Both the position numbers and the translations under genes were made by a program. From Alphaproteobacteria bacterium casp-alpha6 (GTDB lineage Bacteria > Pseudomonadota > Alphaproteobacteria > Rhodobacterales > Rhodobacteraceae), in the NCBI GenBank assembly GCA_001510135.1, contig LFER01000020.1, forward strand, positions 1-64,000: DNA of 64,000 nt, read 5' to 3'. Position 1 is the first letter of the stretch. Every line of letters starts with the position of its first letter. Shown here one piece after another: positions 24,835 to 33,085 of the stretch. The notes under the pieces are model-generated. The model made no database searches. It was not told the origin of the DNA and was given only the letters and a program-made list of their open reading frames with translations.

Positions 24835-25866
24835 ATGATGGATGTGACAATCAGGGGTGCAGGCATTTTAGGGCTTTCAATCGCTTGGGCCTGCGCATTA
24901 CGCGGCGCCCGCGTGCAGGTGATTGACCCCAACGGCATCGGGGCTGGCGCCAGCGGCGGGATTGTCGGCGCACTTGCTCCCCATGTACCGGAAAACTGGA
25001 ACGCGAAAAAAGAATTTCAATTCCAAAGCCTGATCAAAGCTGAACCGTTCTGGGCGCAGGTCGAAGCGATGTCGGGAATATCTTCGGGCTATGGACGCAC
25101 CGGACGTGTTCAACCTATATCGGATGCAAGCCAGCTTGCCTTGGCCCATCAACGTGCCAAAAATTCAAAAACACTCTGGCGCGGCAAAGCCAGTTGGAGC
25201 GTATTGGACAACGCCCCCCGTTTTGCGCCAGCGTCTGCAACCGGATTTTGGATCACTGACACGCTAAGCGCCCGGCTTAACCCCCGTCTTGCCTGTGACG
25301 CCCTTGCGGAGGCGTTACGCCTGCGCGGCGTATCCTTTGCAAAAGAAGGAACAGATCAGGGAAAAACGCTTTGGGCCACAGGCGCACAAGATCTGTTTCA
25401 CATTTCAAAAGTGCTGAACCGTCCTTTTGGCAATGGCGTGAAAGGACAGGCCGTACTATTTGATTTGGACCGCAGGGAATGCAGCCAAGTTTTTGCACAA
25501 AGCCTTCATTTTATCCCTCATGCGGACGGAACACTTGCGGTGGGTTCGACCTCTGAACGGCACTATGAGTGTGCAAGCTCAACAGATGAGAAGCTGGATC
25601 GTTTAATCACCGATGCTCTGGCAATCCTGCCGGAGATCAAATCTGCAAAACTGATCCTAAAATGGGCAGGCCTGCGTCCACGAACACAGTCCCGCGCCCC
25701 GGTATTGGGCGCGCATCCTCTTTACCCAGACGCCTATATTGCAAACGGCGGGTTTAAAATCGGCCTTGGGATGGCGCCAAGAATTGCAGAGGTCATGGCC
25801 GATCTCATGCTGGAAGGTATTGATCACATACCAGACGATTTCCGCCCGGAAAAATCTTTGTTTTGA
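24835..25866 (+). CDS. FAD-dependent oxidoreductase, MnmC(o)/glycine-oxidase-like
   Basis: A 343-residue DAO-family flavoprotein. VTIRGAGILGLSIAWACALRG is the FAD site, DPNGIGAGASGGIVGALAPHVPENW matches the MnmC oxidase domain signature (GASGN..G...P), and GGFKIGLGMAP closes the flavin pocket. In bifunctional MnmC this domain oxidises cmnm5s2U so that MnmD can methylate it. The divergent neighbour is mnmD, which strongly suggests the same tRNA role, though a free glycine or amine oxidase cannot be excluded. The start is ATG-ATG at 24835/24838, 65 bases from the mnmD start, so the intergenic region probably holds both promoters. Confidence 0.78.
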   Translation: MMDVTIRGAGILGLSIAWACALRGARVQVIDPNGIGAGASGGIVGALAPHVPENWNAKKEFQFQSLIKAEPFWAQVEAMSGISSGYGRTGRVQPISDASQLALAHQRAKNSKTLWRGKASWSVLDNAPRFAPASATGFWITDTLSARLNPRLACDALAEALRLRGVSFAKEGTDQGKTLWATGAQDLFHISKVLNRPFGNGVKGQAVLFDLDRRECSQVFAQSLHFIPHADGTLAVGSTSERHYECASSTDEKLDRLITDALAILPEIKSAKLILKWAGLRPRTQSRAPVLGAHPLYPDAYIANGGFKIGLGMAPRIAEVMADLMLEGIDHIPDDFRPEKSLF

Positions 25867-25872
25867 AAAGAC

Positions 25873-26400
25873 TCAAGGCTGTTTTTCAAACATGATGGAC
25901 ACCTCGCCAAGCGGAAATCCCCATTTTGACATATAGGCCTTATTAAAGAGACGGTCAGGTGTTTGAAGCCACATGTAGTCGTTAAAGCTTACCCGCATCG
26001 TTCCATCCGGTACCGGCAAGTCAATGGTATACGCCCAATAGAAGGTGTCCCCGCTCTCTTCGCCCGAAGCAGTACCGATTACACCCGCGGCATCGCCCGT
26101 CCATGTGTTCTCACCGGTCTTCGACAGCGTCCATATACGCTGTTCCTCTGTCCCATCTGAATATGTGAAATCTTCGACCAATGTGAGCAGTTTTCCATCC
26201 CAAGTCCCACTGACATTCACAACAAACCTACGGCTGACGTTGCCCAAGATATCTTGAAACTGCCCATATGCGATGACCCGACCGTCAAAGAATTCTTCAA
26301 GATTTAATTGAAGATCAGAGAGCTTATCATCTTTCAGGGACGGTTTCAGACTGCATCCGGTCAGAACCAACACAAAAATAAGTACAAAAAACCGTTTCAT
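25873..26400 (-). CDS. DUF3833 family lipoprotein
   Basis: A 175-residue protein. FVLIFVLVLTGCS is a textbook lipobox with the lipidated Cys at about 16. The body matches DUF3833: LNLEEFFDGRVIAYGQFQD near the start, a beta-rich middle, and FNDYMWLQTPDRLFNKAYMSKWG near the end. Function is unknown; the fold resembles lipid-binding barrels. The ATG at 26400 is chosen because it places the signal peptide directly at the N-terminus. It is tail to tail with the FAD oxidoreductase gene (7 bases apart). Confidence 0.85.
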   Translation of the reverse strand: MKRFFVLIFVLVLTGCSLKPSLKDDKLSDLQLNLEEFFDGRVIAYGQFQDILGNVSRRFVVNVSGTWDGKLLTLVEDFTYSDGTEEQRIWTLSKTGENTWTGDAAGVIGTASGEESGDTFYWAYTIDLPVPDGTMRVSFNDYMWLQTPDRLFNKAYMSKWGFPLGEVSIMFEKQP

Positions 26401-26495
26401 TATAATTTCCAATTCTTATGGCGCGACTCAAAAGATATACGTAACAGACCTCCAAACTGGTTTTAAAATAATTGCAATTGTGGAAACTCCGCCCT

Positions 26496-26903
26496 TCATT
26501 TTAATTCATTTTGGATCAAACGCATAAACGCCCCGTCGTGACCTTCCAGACGGAGCGCATTATCCACCTGCACAGCGCGCGTCATTTTTGGCAAATTTTG
26601 GAACAAAAGAAATTCTTCTTTCGATGCCACATCTGAAATACATCCCTTGCGGGTTGATGCGACAGAACCAATCTCAAACCCTGTTTTGGTTTCACTAAAT
26701 GATGCGAAAAACCTGTTGCAAGCCGCCTGTCCTCTTACCATTCCCTCAGAAAGATGCATGTTCGCCGGCACTGTCAAAGGAATATTGTTTATTTCTGTAA
26801 CCCGCCACATTTCCCCTTGCATCAGGTTCGTTTGTACCGGTTTGCTGGATTGACAAGACATCGTGCAAAAAACGATGCCGAGATTTAAAATGAGATACCG
26901 CAT
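26496..26903 (-). CDS. META-domain (HslJ-like) lipoprotein
   Basis: A 135-residue protein with a short hydrophobic leader ending in TMSC, a usable lipobox. The domain carries MWRVTEINNIPL, AACNRFFASFS and MHLSEGMVRGQ, the pattern of META/HslJ domains (WxL...G...G..GCN.). HslJ is linked to heat and novobiocin resistance in E. coli; the molecular role is unknown. Two cysteines (AAC and GCIS) may pair. It is on the same strand as, and just upstream of, the DUF3833 gene, and diverges from trmO. Confidence 0.75.
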   Translation of the reverse strand: MRYLILNLGIVFCTMSCQSSKPVQTNLMQGEMWRVTEINNIPLTVPANMHLSEGMVRGQAACNRFFASFSETKTGFEIGSVASTRKGCISDVASKEEFLLFQNLPKMTRAVQVDNALRLEGHDGAFMRLIQNELK

Positions 26904-26984
26904 GCCCTTCTCCTTTGACAGGAAGACTGCCTGCGCGTTAGGTAAATCTCAAGTCGTTGAAATGAGATAGGCGGGAGAACGCCT

Positions 26985-27470
26985 GTGACAGAAAAAGATC
27001 GCCCTCGCAAAAATGAGCTGACCCTTGGCTTTGATCCAGAACTTAAAGCGCATGCAAATTTGGCATTTATCGGAAAACTGTCGTCGCATTGGTCCAAACG
27101 TGATTGCCCCAAAAACCTGACAGAAGCCCGCGCTTCGGTGCATGCCAAAGCTTCTGTACAAATTGAGGCCCCCTATCGCGCAGGCCTGCAAGGATTAGAG
27201 GTGGGAGCGAAAATCTGGCTGGTATTGTGGTTCGACAGAGCACGCCGAGATATCATTGTTCAAGCTCCGCGCCATAGTGATAGCGTCAAAGGCGCCTTCG
27301 CCCTGCGCAGCCCAGTCAGGCCCAATCCGATTTCAATTCAGGCCGTGACAATCACTGAGATTGATCATTCGGAAGGATATATTGGCATTGATGCCACCGA
27401 TGCCTTTGACGCAACACCTGTGCTTGATATCAAACCGTGGCGCGAGGGGATAGACATACCACCCCTCTGA
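26985..27470 (+). CDS. trmO: tRNA m6t6A37 methyltransferase TrmO
   Basis: A 161-residue protein of the YaeB/TsaA family, which methylates t6A37 of threonine tRNA. The barrel motifs are visible: AFIGKLSSHW at the start, KIWLVLWFDRA in the middle, and FALRSPVRPNPISIQAV, the conserved RSP.RPN.IG-like stretch. LDIKPW near the end is the family's DIKPY-type signature. The start is a GTG at 26985. Bacterial TrmO can be longer; this is the short, single-domain form usual in Rhodobacteraceae. It is convergent with the acyl-CoA dehydrogenase gene. Confidence 0.85.
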   Translation: MTEKDRPRKNELTLGFDPELKAHANLAFIGKLSSHWSKRDCPKNLTEARASVHAKASVQIEAPYRAGLQGLEVGAKIWLVLWFDRARRDIIVQAPRHSDSVKGAFALRSPVRPNPISIQAVTITEIDHSEGYIGIDATDAFDATPVLDIKPWREGIDIPPL

Positions 27471-27482
27471 CACCACAGATAT

Positions 27483-29168
27483 TTATTGAAGCAACCGGCG
27501 CGCGATCACCTGCGCTTGAATTTCTGCCGCCCCTTCAAAGATATTGAGGATCCGTGCATCGCACAAAATGCGACTGATTTTGTATTCCAAGGCAAAGCCG
27601 TTGCCACCATGGATCTGCAATCCGTTGTCGGCCGCTGCCCAAGCCACACGCGCACCAAGCAATTTGGCCATTCCCGCTTCTAGGTCACAGCGGCGGTCAT
27701 TGTCTTTTTCGTAGGCGCTAAAATAGGTGAGCTGACGGGCGATCATGATTTCCACCGCCATCATCGCCAATTTGCTTGCAACGCGTGGAAACTGGATCAA
27801 AGACTTGCCAAACTGTTTGCGATCTTGGGCATATTGCATCGACACATCAAGCGCCGCCTGAGCAACACCCACCGCGCGGGCCGCCGTTTGAATACGCGCG
27901 CTTTCAAAGGTTTGCATAAGCTGCTTGAACCCTTTGCCCTCTTCCCCGCCGAGCAAGTTTTCGCCTTTCACGTGAAAATTATCAAAGCCCAGCTCGTATT
28001 CTTTCATGCCGCGATAACCGAGCACTTCGATCTCGCCCCCGCTCATTCCTTCGGTTGGGAAAGGATGTTCGTCAGTACCGGGTGTCTTTTCCGCCAAAAA
28101 CATAGACAGGCCACGATGATCGGTACTGTCCGGATCAGTGCGTGCCAATAGCGTCATGACATGGGTCCTTGAGGCATGAGTGATCCATGTTTTATTGCCA
28201 GTGATGCGGTAATCTGCGCCCTCTTTCACCGCACGGGTGCGCAATGCGCCCAGGTCAGATCCCGTATTTGGTTCTGTAAAGACCGCTGTGGGCAGAATTT
28301 CGGCGCTGGCAATCTTGGGAAGCCAATGGGCCTTTTGCTCTTCTGTACCCCCGCACAAGATCAGCTCAGCGGCGATTTCTGAACGCGTCCCAAGCGAGCC
28401 AACCCCGATATAGCCGCGTGACAATTCTTCGGACACCACAGCCATAGACGCTTTGCTCATACCAAGGCCATCGTACTCTTCAGGGATCGTCAGACCGAAG
28501 ACACCAAGCTCTGCAAGCTCCTCGATAATCTCCATCGGGATCAGTTCGTCGTTCAGATGCCATTCATGGGCCACAGGTTCGATGCGATCCACGCTGTAGC
28601 GGCGGAATTGTTCGCGGATCATCTCCAGCTCTTCATCAAGCCCCGAAGCGCCAACGATCACATCCGCATTATTTTCCTGCATCAATTCGACAAGACGCAA
28701 GCGGACACCTTGAACATTGCCGTTGCTCACAAGCGCCATCACAGCATCGTCAGCCAACACAGCTGTATCTTCGGACGTCAAACCAAGGTCTGAAAGGCGT
28801 ACAATCTCATTCTGGCTCATGGGGATGCCGCCCAAGATCTGGCTCAGATATTCTCCGAAAGAAATTTGCAAAATAAGCTGTTCAGTTTCCCCGAAACGTC
28901 CCTGCGTTTGCAGGGTTTCAGCCCATTTCTGCATCTGCTTCAATGATTCGACATAGGTCGCAAGCCAAGCCAAACCATGCGCCGCCGTTTGGTTGAGTTC
29001 GATCAAAGTCGCACTAATGCGCCCATCTTGAGACACCTTCGATCGGACTGCCTCAATCGCCCGCTCAAGCACCACATTCACCACCTCAGCGCTGCGCCCT
29101 GTCTGGTCGAGCAGGTCTGTTAGAAGTGCATTCTGCGTCAAAAACTGGTCCTGTCCATCGTGTGCCAT
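27483..29168 (-). CDS. mcd: Probable (2S)-methylsuccinyl-CoA dehydrogenase
   Basis: A 561-residue acyl-CoA dehydrogenase with an N-terminal extension of about 150 residues before the usual domain (VDRIEPVAHEWHLNDELIP). Core motifs: FTEPNTGSDLGALRTRA, WITHASRTHVM, and the C-terminal LQIHGGNGFALEY...LCDARILNIFEGAAEIQ. Long-form dehydrogenases of this shape in Rhodobacter and Paracoccus are Mcd, which converts methylsuccinyl-CoA to mesaconyl-CoA in the ethylmalonyl-CoA pathway for acetyl-CoA assimilation. Assignment is by length and resemblance; the other pathway genes are not in the window. The ATG at 29168 starts MAHDGQDQFL. It diverges from the TauE-type permease, with a palindrome between them. 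Confidence 0.72.
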   Translation of the reverse strand: MAHDGQDQFLTQNALLTDLLDQTGRSAEVVNVVLERAIEAVRSKVSQDGRISATLIELNQTAAHGLAWLATYVESLKQMQKWAETLQTQGRFGETEQLILQISFGEYLSQILGGIPMSQNEIVRLSDLGLTSEDTAVLADDAVMALVSNGNVQGVRLRLVELMQENNADVIVGASGLDEELEMIREQFRRYSVDRIEPVAHEWHLNDELIPMEIIEELAELGVFGLTIPEEYDGLGMSKASMAVVSEELSRGYIGVGSLGTRSEIAAELILCGGTEEQKAHWLPKIASAEILPTAVFTEPNTGSDLGALRTRAVKEGADYRITGNKTWITHASRTHVMTLLARTDPDSTDHRGLSMFLAEKTPGTDEHPFPTEGMSGGEIEVLGYRGMKEYELGFDNFHVKGENLLGGEEGKGFKQLMQTFESARIQTAARAVGVAQAALDVSMQYAQDRKQFGKSLIQFPRVASKLAMMAVEIMIARQLTYFSAYEKDNDRRCDLEAGMAKLLGARVAWAAADNGLQIHGGNGFALEYKISRILCDARILNIFEGAAEIQAQVIARRLLQ

Positions 29169-29229
29169 TGTGTCTACCCTCTTTTTTACCAGATGTCTTC
29201 TAATCATTTTGCAACTGCAGCGCAACAAA

Positions 29230-29284
29230 AATGCGATTAGAATGCAAAATTTGTTCTTATATTTCGCATCGCATTTCTAATGCG
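29230..29284. promoter_or_regulatory. Palindromic operator candidate between mcd and the permease gene
   Basis: TCGCATT (29268-29274), spacer TCT, AATGCGA (29278-29284): a perfect 7-base palindrome. A related, imperfect copy lies at 29230-29245 (ATGCGATTAGAATGCA). Two sites about 40 bases apart in a divergent promoter region suggest a dimeric repressor or activator. The palindrome lies 32 bases before the permease start. The binding protein is unknown. Confidence 0.5.
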
Positions 29285-29315
29285 ACCCGTCTTTGTCTAT
29301 GATAGGAGGCTTTTT

Positions 29316-30083
29316 ATGGAGAGCTATATATCCCATATTGACTTAAGTGTCCTCATCTTTGCGACTGTTGCGGGCCTTGCAGCAGGCCTTGTCAAAGGAG
29401 TGGTCGGATTTGGGATGCCCATGATTCTCTTGTCGAGTCTGGCAATGTTCCTTCCGATCTACAGTGCACTTGCAGCACTGATTCTGCCTACCCTGCTGAC
29501 CAACCTTCAGCAGGCACGCGAACAAGGGCTGAGCCAGTCGATGCCTCTTATGGCCAAACATAAAATCTTTATCGGCGTGATGGTCATTTTAATTTTTTCG
29601 AGCGCCGCCCTAACACCCAATCTTCCCCAGCAATTCTTGTTGGGCATTCTGGGGATCTTCATTCTGTCTTTTTCGATATTTCAAATGTCAGGCCACCGCT
29701 TTTCCCTCTCTAGCGGGGACTATAGAGCGCAATTTCTATTTGGGAGCATTGCCGGTGTTGCAGGAGGACTGTGCGGAGCATTTGGTCCGCCCACTGTGGC
29801 CTATCTTACCGCAATAAACACCGCCAAGAACGAACAGATGAAGATACAGGCTCTGATCTACGGCACCGGTGCTATGTTGATGTTCCTTGGACATATGACG
29901 TCTGGTATTTTCAACTTCTCCACAGCGCCACTCTCTGCCTTTTTGATCCTGCCATGCGTCTGCGGGTTTTGGATTGGCGCACGCATCCGAAACACCTTTG
30001 ATCAAAACATGTTTCGAAAAGTCACGTTGGGGGTACTGATCCTTGTAGGGGCAAATCTTATCCGAAGAGCGTGGTTTATGTGA
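29316..30083 (+). CDS. TauE/SafE-family anion permease
   Basis: A 255-residue membrane protein with about eight hydrophobic helices and the internal repeat of the TauE/SafE group (AGLAAGLVKGVVGFGMPMIL and GVAGGLCGAFGPPTVAYL, the two conserved glycine-rich loops). Members export sulfite, sulfoacetate and other small organic anions. The ATG at 29316 has an excellent ribosome site (TAGGAGG). It diverges from the probable mcd gene and shares its promoter region, so a C2/C4 acid substrate is conceivable, but this is inference. Confidence 0.85.
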   Translation: MESYISHIDLSVLIFATVAGLAAGLVKGVVGFGMPMILLSSLAMFLPIYSALAALILPTLLTNLQQAREQGLSQSMPLMAKHKIFIGVMVILIFSSAALTPNLPQQFLLGILGIFILSFSIFQMSGHRFSLSSGDYRAQFLFGSIAGVAGGLCGAFGPPTVAYLTAINTAKNEQMKIQALIYGTGAMLMFLGHMTSGIFNFSTAPLSAFLILPCVCGFWIGARIRNTFDQNMFRKVTLGVLILVGANLIRRAWFM

Positions 30084-30108
30084 GCACAGCGGGAAGAGGC
30101 CTGCGCGT

Positions 30109-30734
30109 TCAGGGTATATGTGGCATCACGACGGTTTCATCACAATCCGCACGCATCGAAAGCGCACAGCTGCGATAGGAAAGGTCTTTGTTCAGACATA
30201 TCCGGATCTCTGCGACATGCCCGTCTTTGCAGGTCACACGCACCATATCGTCATTTAAGGAAGGATTTTCCTTTAAAAATGCAGTTTCAACAATTTCAGC
30301 CCTAAGGGTCACGGGTTCCTTCAGCCGGCGAAACAAACTGGGACGCGTGATATTTTCATAGGCGTTTCGTGACATCTCAAAATACACTTCAGCCGCCAAA
30401 TCGCTGCAGCTGCCGTGTTTTTTCCATTGATGCCATGCCAATCCACTGGTGCCCATGATGTCTTTCATTGACCCGTTAAACGCCGGCTGGGTGGAGCATG
30501 CCGACTTTGGCAGTAGCTCGGCCAGGATGTGTCGTTTTGAGGCCACAAACCATGCAAGATCCATCCAAAATCAGCCGAGTTTGAACATTGCTCAGAACCC
30601 CGCGCTTTGCCCTCGGTCGCACACCAGCTGGGCGACCAGCTGAGCGAAAGGACATAATGATCAAAATTCTGCGCACCAAGCTTCGTCGCCGATACCAGAA
30701 AAAACAAAGACAATATCAGACACCGCATATGCAT
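30109..30734 (-). pseudogene. Ribonuclease T2, frameshifted
   Basis: The two halves of one secreted RNase T2 lie in different frames. The first (start 30734 or 30728) has a signal peptide (LILSLFFLVSATKLGA) and the first active-site block FGWILHGLWPQ with catalytic His, but runs into a TGA at 30467-30465. The second, ending at 30109, resumes with MKDIMGTSGLAWHQWKKHGSC, the second active-site block with Glu replaced by Gln in the usual WxxEWxKHG pattern, and the disulfide cysteines of the C-terminal part. One missing base near 30470-30476, perhaps in a G run, explains the shift. Intact enzymes degrade extracellular RNA for nutrients. Real decay and assembly error are both possible. Confidence 0.75.
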
Positions 30735-30856
30735 TGGCTCTTTCCTTTTTATTTTAATCAGAGTATACGCCCTGTGTTTCCCCACATTGGTGAACCGCCT
30801 TATACAGGCAGCCTGCGTTTCAGGCGATGGGGAAAATATGGCAAGGAGAGACTTTG

Positions 30857-31612
30857 ATGGCAAAACCAATCATGGCGCGTGCAACCGCAGTTTGGCTTGT
30901 AGACAACACAACGATAACATTTAAGCAGATCGCTGATTTTGTCGGCATGCATGAGCTGGAAATTCAGGGAATTGCAGACGGTGACGTGGCAACTGGGGTA
31001 AAAGGGTTTGATCCAATTGCCAACAACCAACTGGATGCAGATGAAATCAAAGCTGCCGAGGCCGATCCTCTCCATAAACTGAAGCTTAAATTCAATGCCG
31101 CGGCCGTTGGCGAAGAAAAGCGCCGTGGACCGCGTTACACGCCATTGTCAAAGCGTCAGGACCGGCCCGCTGCAATCTATTGGCTGGTTAAGTTTCACCC
31201 AGAGCTATCGGACGGGCAAATCGGAAAACTGGTTGGAACAACCAAACCGACCATTCAGGCAATCCGCGACCGCACGCATTGGAACATATCCAACATTCAA
31301 CCCATTGACCCTGTGGCACTTGGCCTTTGCAAACAAAGCGAGCTGGATAAGATCGTCCAGAAGGCAGCTGAGAAAAAGGCGGCTGAAGGTGGGGTCATGA
31401 GCGATGATGAACGGCGCAAATTGGTGGGAACGGAGCAGTCTTTGGACATGCCGGCACAGCCTAAAATGCCGTCTGCCATCGAAGGTCTCGAAGCCTTTAC
31501 TCTGCGTGACGAAAGCGACGAGGATAAATCTGACGAGAATGAGTTTTTGGATGCCGACAGCTTTTTCAACCTGCCGGATGATGATGACCAGCCGGATTAT
31601 TCAGAGAAATAA
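30857..31612 (+). CDS. trcR: Cell-cycle transcriptional regulator TrcR (DUF1013)
   Basis: A 251-residue protein. MAKPIMARATAVWLVDNTTITFKQIADF is the invariant start of the alphaproteobacterial DUF1013 family, whose Caulobacter member TrcR is an essential cell-cycle regulator that associates with RNA polymerase. Two helix-turn-helix-like segments are visible (TFKQIADFVGMHELEIQGIADG, and LSDGQIGKLVGTTKPTIQAI), followed by a conserved WNISNI block and a disordered acidic tail ending in DDDDQPDYSEK. The ATG at 30857 has AAGGAGAG upstream. It is convergent with recR, 12 bases apart. Confidence 0.9.
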   Translation: MAKPIMARATAVWLVDNTTITFKQIADFVGMHELEIQGIADGDVATGVKGFDPIANNQLDADEIKAAEADPLHKLKLKFNAAAVGEEKRRGPRYTPLSKRQDRPAAIYWLVKFHPELSDGQIGKLVGTTKPTIQAIRDRTHWNISNIQPIDPVALGLCKQSELDKIVQKAAEKKAAEGGVMSDDERRKLVGTEQSLDMPAQPKMPSAIEGLEAFTLRDESDEDKSDENEFLDADSFFNLPDDDDQPDYSEK

Positions 31613-31624
31613 TATTCGCGGATC

Positions 31625-32218
31625 TCAAAACGATTTACGCGCCTTTAAAGCGGCTGAAATGGTTCCGTCATCAAGGTAATCAAGCTCGCCCCCCATGGGA
31701 ACCCCTTGGGCGAGCGATGTTACCTTTACCCGATCTGAGAGCTGATCTGAAATGTAATGCGCAGTTGTTTGACCGTCGATTGTCGCGTTCAAGGCGAGAA
31801 TCACCTCAGAGATGTTTTCGTTTTCTATGCGGTCGATCAATTTGGGGATGCGCAGTTCCTCTGGGCCAATCGCATCAAGTGCAGAAAGTGTGCCTCCCAG
31901 AACATGGTAACGTCCCTTAAAAACCATTGTGCGCTCCATGGCCCATAGATCAGCCACATCTTCCACAACACACATTTCCCCGTTAGCGCGTTTTTCACTC
32001 TGACAAATATCGCAAATATCTGCCGTTCCCACATTTCCACAATTGAGACATTCACGCGCGGTTTGTGCCACGGTCTGCAACGTATCAGCCAATGGTATAA
32101 GATGTAACGCACGTTTGCGGATCAAATGCAAAACGGCTCGTCGCGCGGAACGCGGGCCGAGCCCTGGTAGCTTTGCCACCAGATCAATTAAATCATCTAT
32201 GTCTTTTGTACTGCTCAT
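31625..32218 (-). CDS. recR: Recombination mediator RecR
   Basis: A 197-residue protein that with RecO/RecF loads RecA at gaps. The helix-hairpin-helix ([21 protein letters not shown]), the four-cysteine zinc finger ([16 protein letters not shown]), and the TOPRIM domain ([16 protein letters not shown] to [16 protein letters not shown]) are all complete. The ATG at 32218 (MSSTKDID) gives normal length. Downstream of ybaB by about 30 bases on the same strand, the standard ybaB-recR pair; dnaX, which often precedes them, is absent. Confidence 0.97.
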   Translation of the reverse strand: MSSTKDIDDLIDLVAKLPGLGPRSARRAVLHLIRKRALHLIPLADTLQTVAQTARECLNCGNVGTADICDICQSEKRANGEMCVVEDVADLWAMERTMVFKGRYHVLGGTLSALDAIGPEELRIPKLIDRIENENISEVILALNATIDGQTTAHYISDQLSDRVKVTSLAQGVPMGGELDYLDDGTISAALKARKSF

Positions 32219-32248
32219 CTTGCTCTGCCTCATGAGATTTAAATCTGG

Positions 32249-32593
32249 CTAAAACGGCAGCTTCATTCCCGCAGGCAAGCCCAGTCCTTCCGTCAGTTTA
32301 GCAGCCTCTTCCTGTGCACGCTCACTGGCTTTTTGCTGAGCATCTTTAATCGCCGCAAGGATCAAATCTTCAACCACTTCTTTGTCATCGCCAGAAAAAA
32401 TCGACGGATCTATATCCAGCGCCGTCAATTCACCTTTGGCCGTCGCAGTCGCTTTGACCAGTCCGGCTCCGGCTTCGCCGGTCACCATGATAGAATTCAG
32501 CCCTTCTTGCATCTGGGCCATCTTGCCCTGCATTTCTTGGGCAGCTTTCATCATTTTGCCCATATCACCAAGATTACCCAAGCCTTTAAACAT
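32249..32593 (-). CDS. ybaB: YbaB/EbfC nucleoid-associated protein
   Basis: A 114-residue dimeric DNA-binding protein. The start MFKGLGNLGDMGKMMKAAQEMQGKMAQMQEGL is the long family helix; LTALDIDPSIFS and VEDLILAAIKDAQQKASERAQEE form the core and second helix; the tail GLGLPAGMKLPF is the usual Met/Gly/Pro-rich end. It coats DNA as tweezers-like dimers and is linked to recombination through recR. The CDS starts at 32593, with AGGAGG just upstream (reverse strand). The region further upstream holds the structured RNA candidate. Confidence 0.95.
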   Translation of the reverse strand: MFKGLGNLGDMGKMMKAAQEMQGKMAQMQEGLNSIMVTGEAGAGLVKATATAKGELTALDIDPSIFSGDDKEVVEDLILAAIKDAQQKASERAQEEAAKLTEGLGLPAGMKLPF

Positions 32594-32683
32594 TCGAGAC
32601 CTCCTATAACGTCACTACGTTCCTATGATGGGATCGCAAAAATGACAAGAAGTATGGCACTGCAGGATAATGATGCATAGTGC

Positions 32684-32840
32684 AAAAGGCGGCTGGAGCC
32701 GCCGTATAAGGGGCTCCAGCCATTGCTCGCGGGCTTTTGGTAACCCTGCCTCATATAACACTGTTCTTCAGGACACCCACGCCCGGACTGTGGGATGGGG
32801 GATGCTTTAAGGAACGCGGGTGCCCTTACCAGAACCAACT
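32684..32840 (-). ncRNA. Structured small RNA candidate with intrinsic terminator
   Basis: On the minus strand three nested or successive helices can be drawn: an outer TGGTAA/TTACCA pair (32831-32826 with 32743-32738), an inner CACCCGCG/CGTGGGTG pair (32822-32815 with 32781-32774, one G-U), and a perfect 10-pair hairpin GGCTGGAGCC/GGCTCCAGCC (32721-32712 with 32700-32691) followed by GCCTTTT, a good terminator. No reading frame covers this 490-base gap (32594-33085). The shape (long imperfect stem plus terminal hairpin, about 155 bases) could fit a 6S-like RNA. It lacks the SRP RNA signature (GGAA tetraloop with AGCAGCC) and any tmRNA tRNA-like domain. Identity is unproven. Bases 32841-33085 are AT-rich with no gene. 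Confidence 0.45.
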
Positions 32841-33085
32841 CAAAAGTAACGAACCATATTTGAGCCTAGATTTAGCGTAGCAAATATAACCAAAGTAATA
32901 AAAATATCATTTGTCTATAATTTGAAAATTTAGGATATTAATTCCAATCCTTTTCCCCCGCATGTCTTTCGACCCAATCCCTGTGATAGCATTTCTCAAA
33001 ACCGCACCCCTGTCGCACGCTATTGAAAGGTGAAAATCTTCGTCCTAGGATTCGCGGGTGACACCCACCCCATGGAGGCGCATCA

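Noticed and set aside
32684-32840. Signal-recognition-particle RNA or tmRNA
   Set aside because: The SRP core (GGAA loop with AGCAGCC) and the tRNA-like domain and tag frame of tmRNA are not present.
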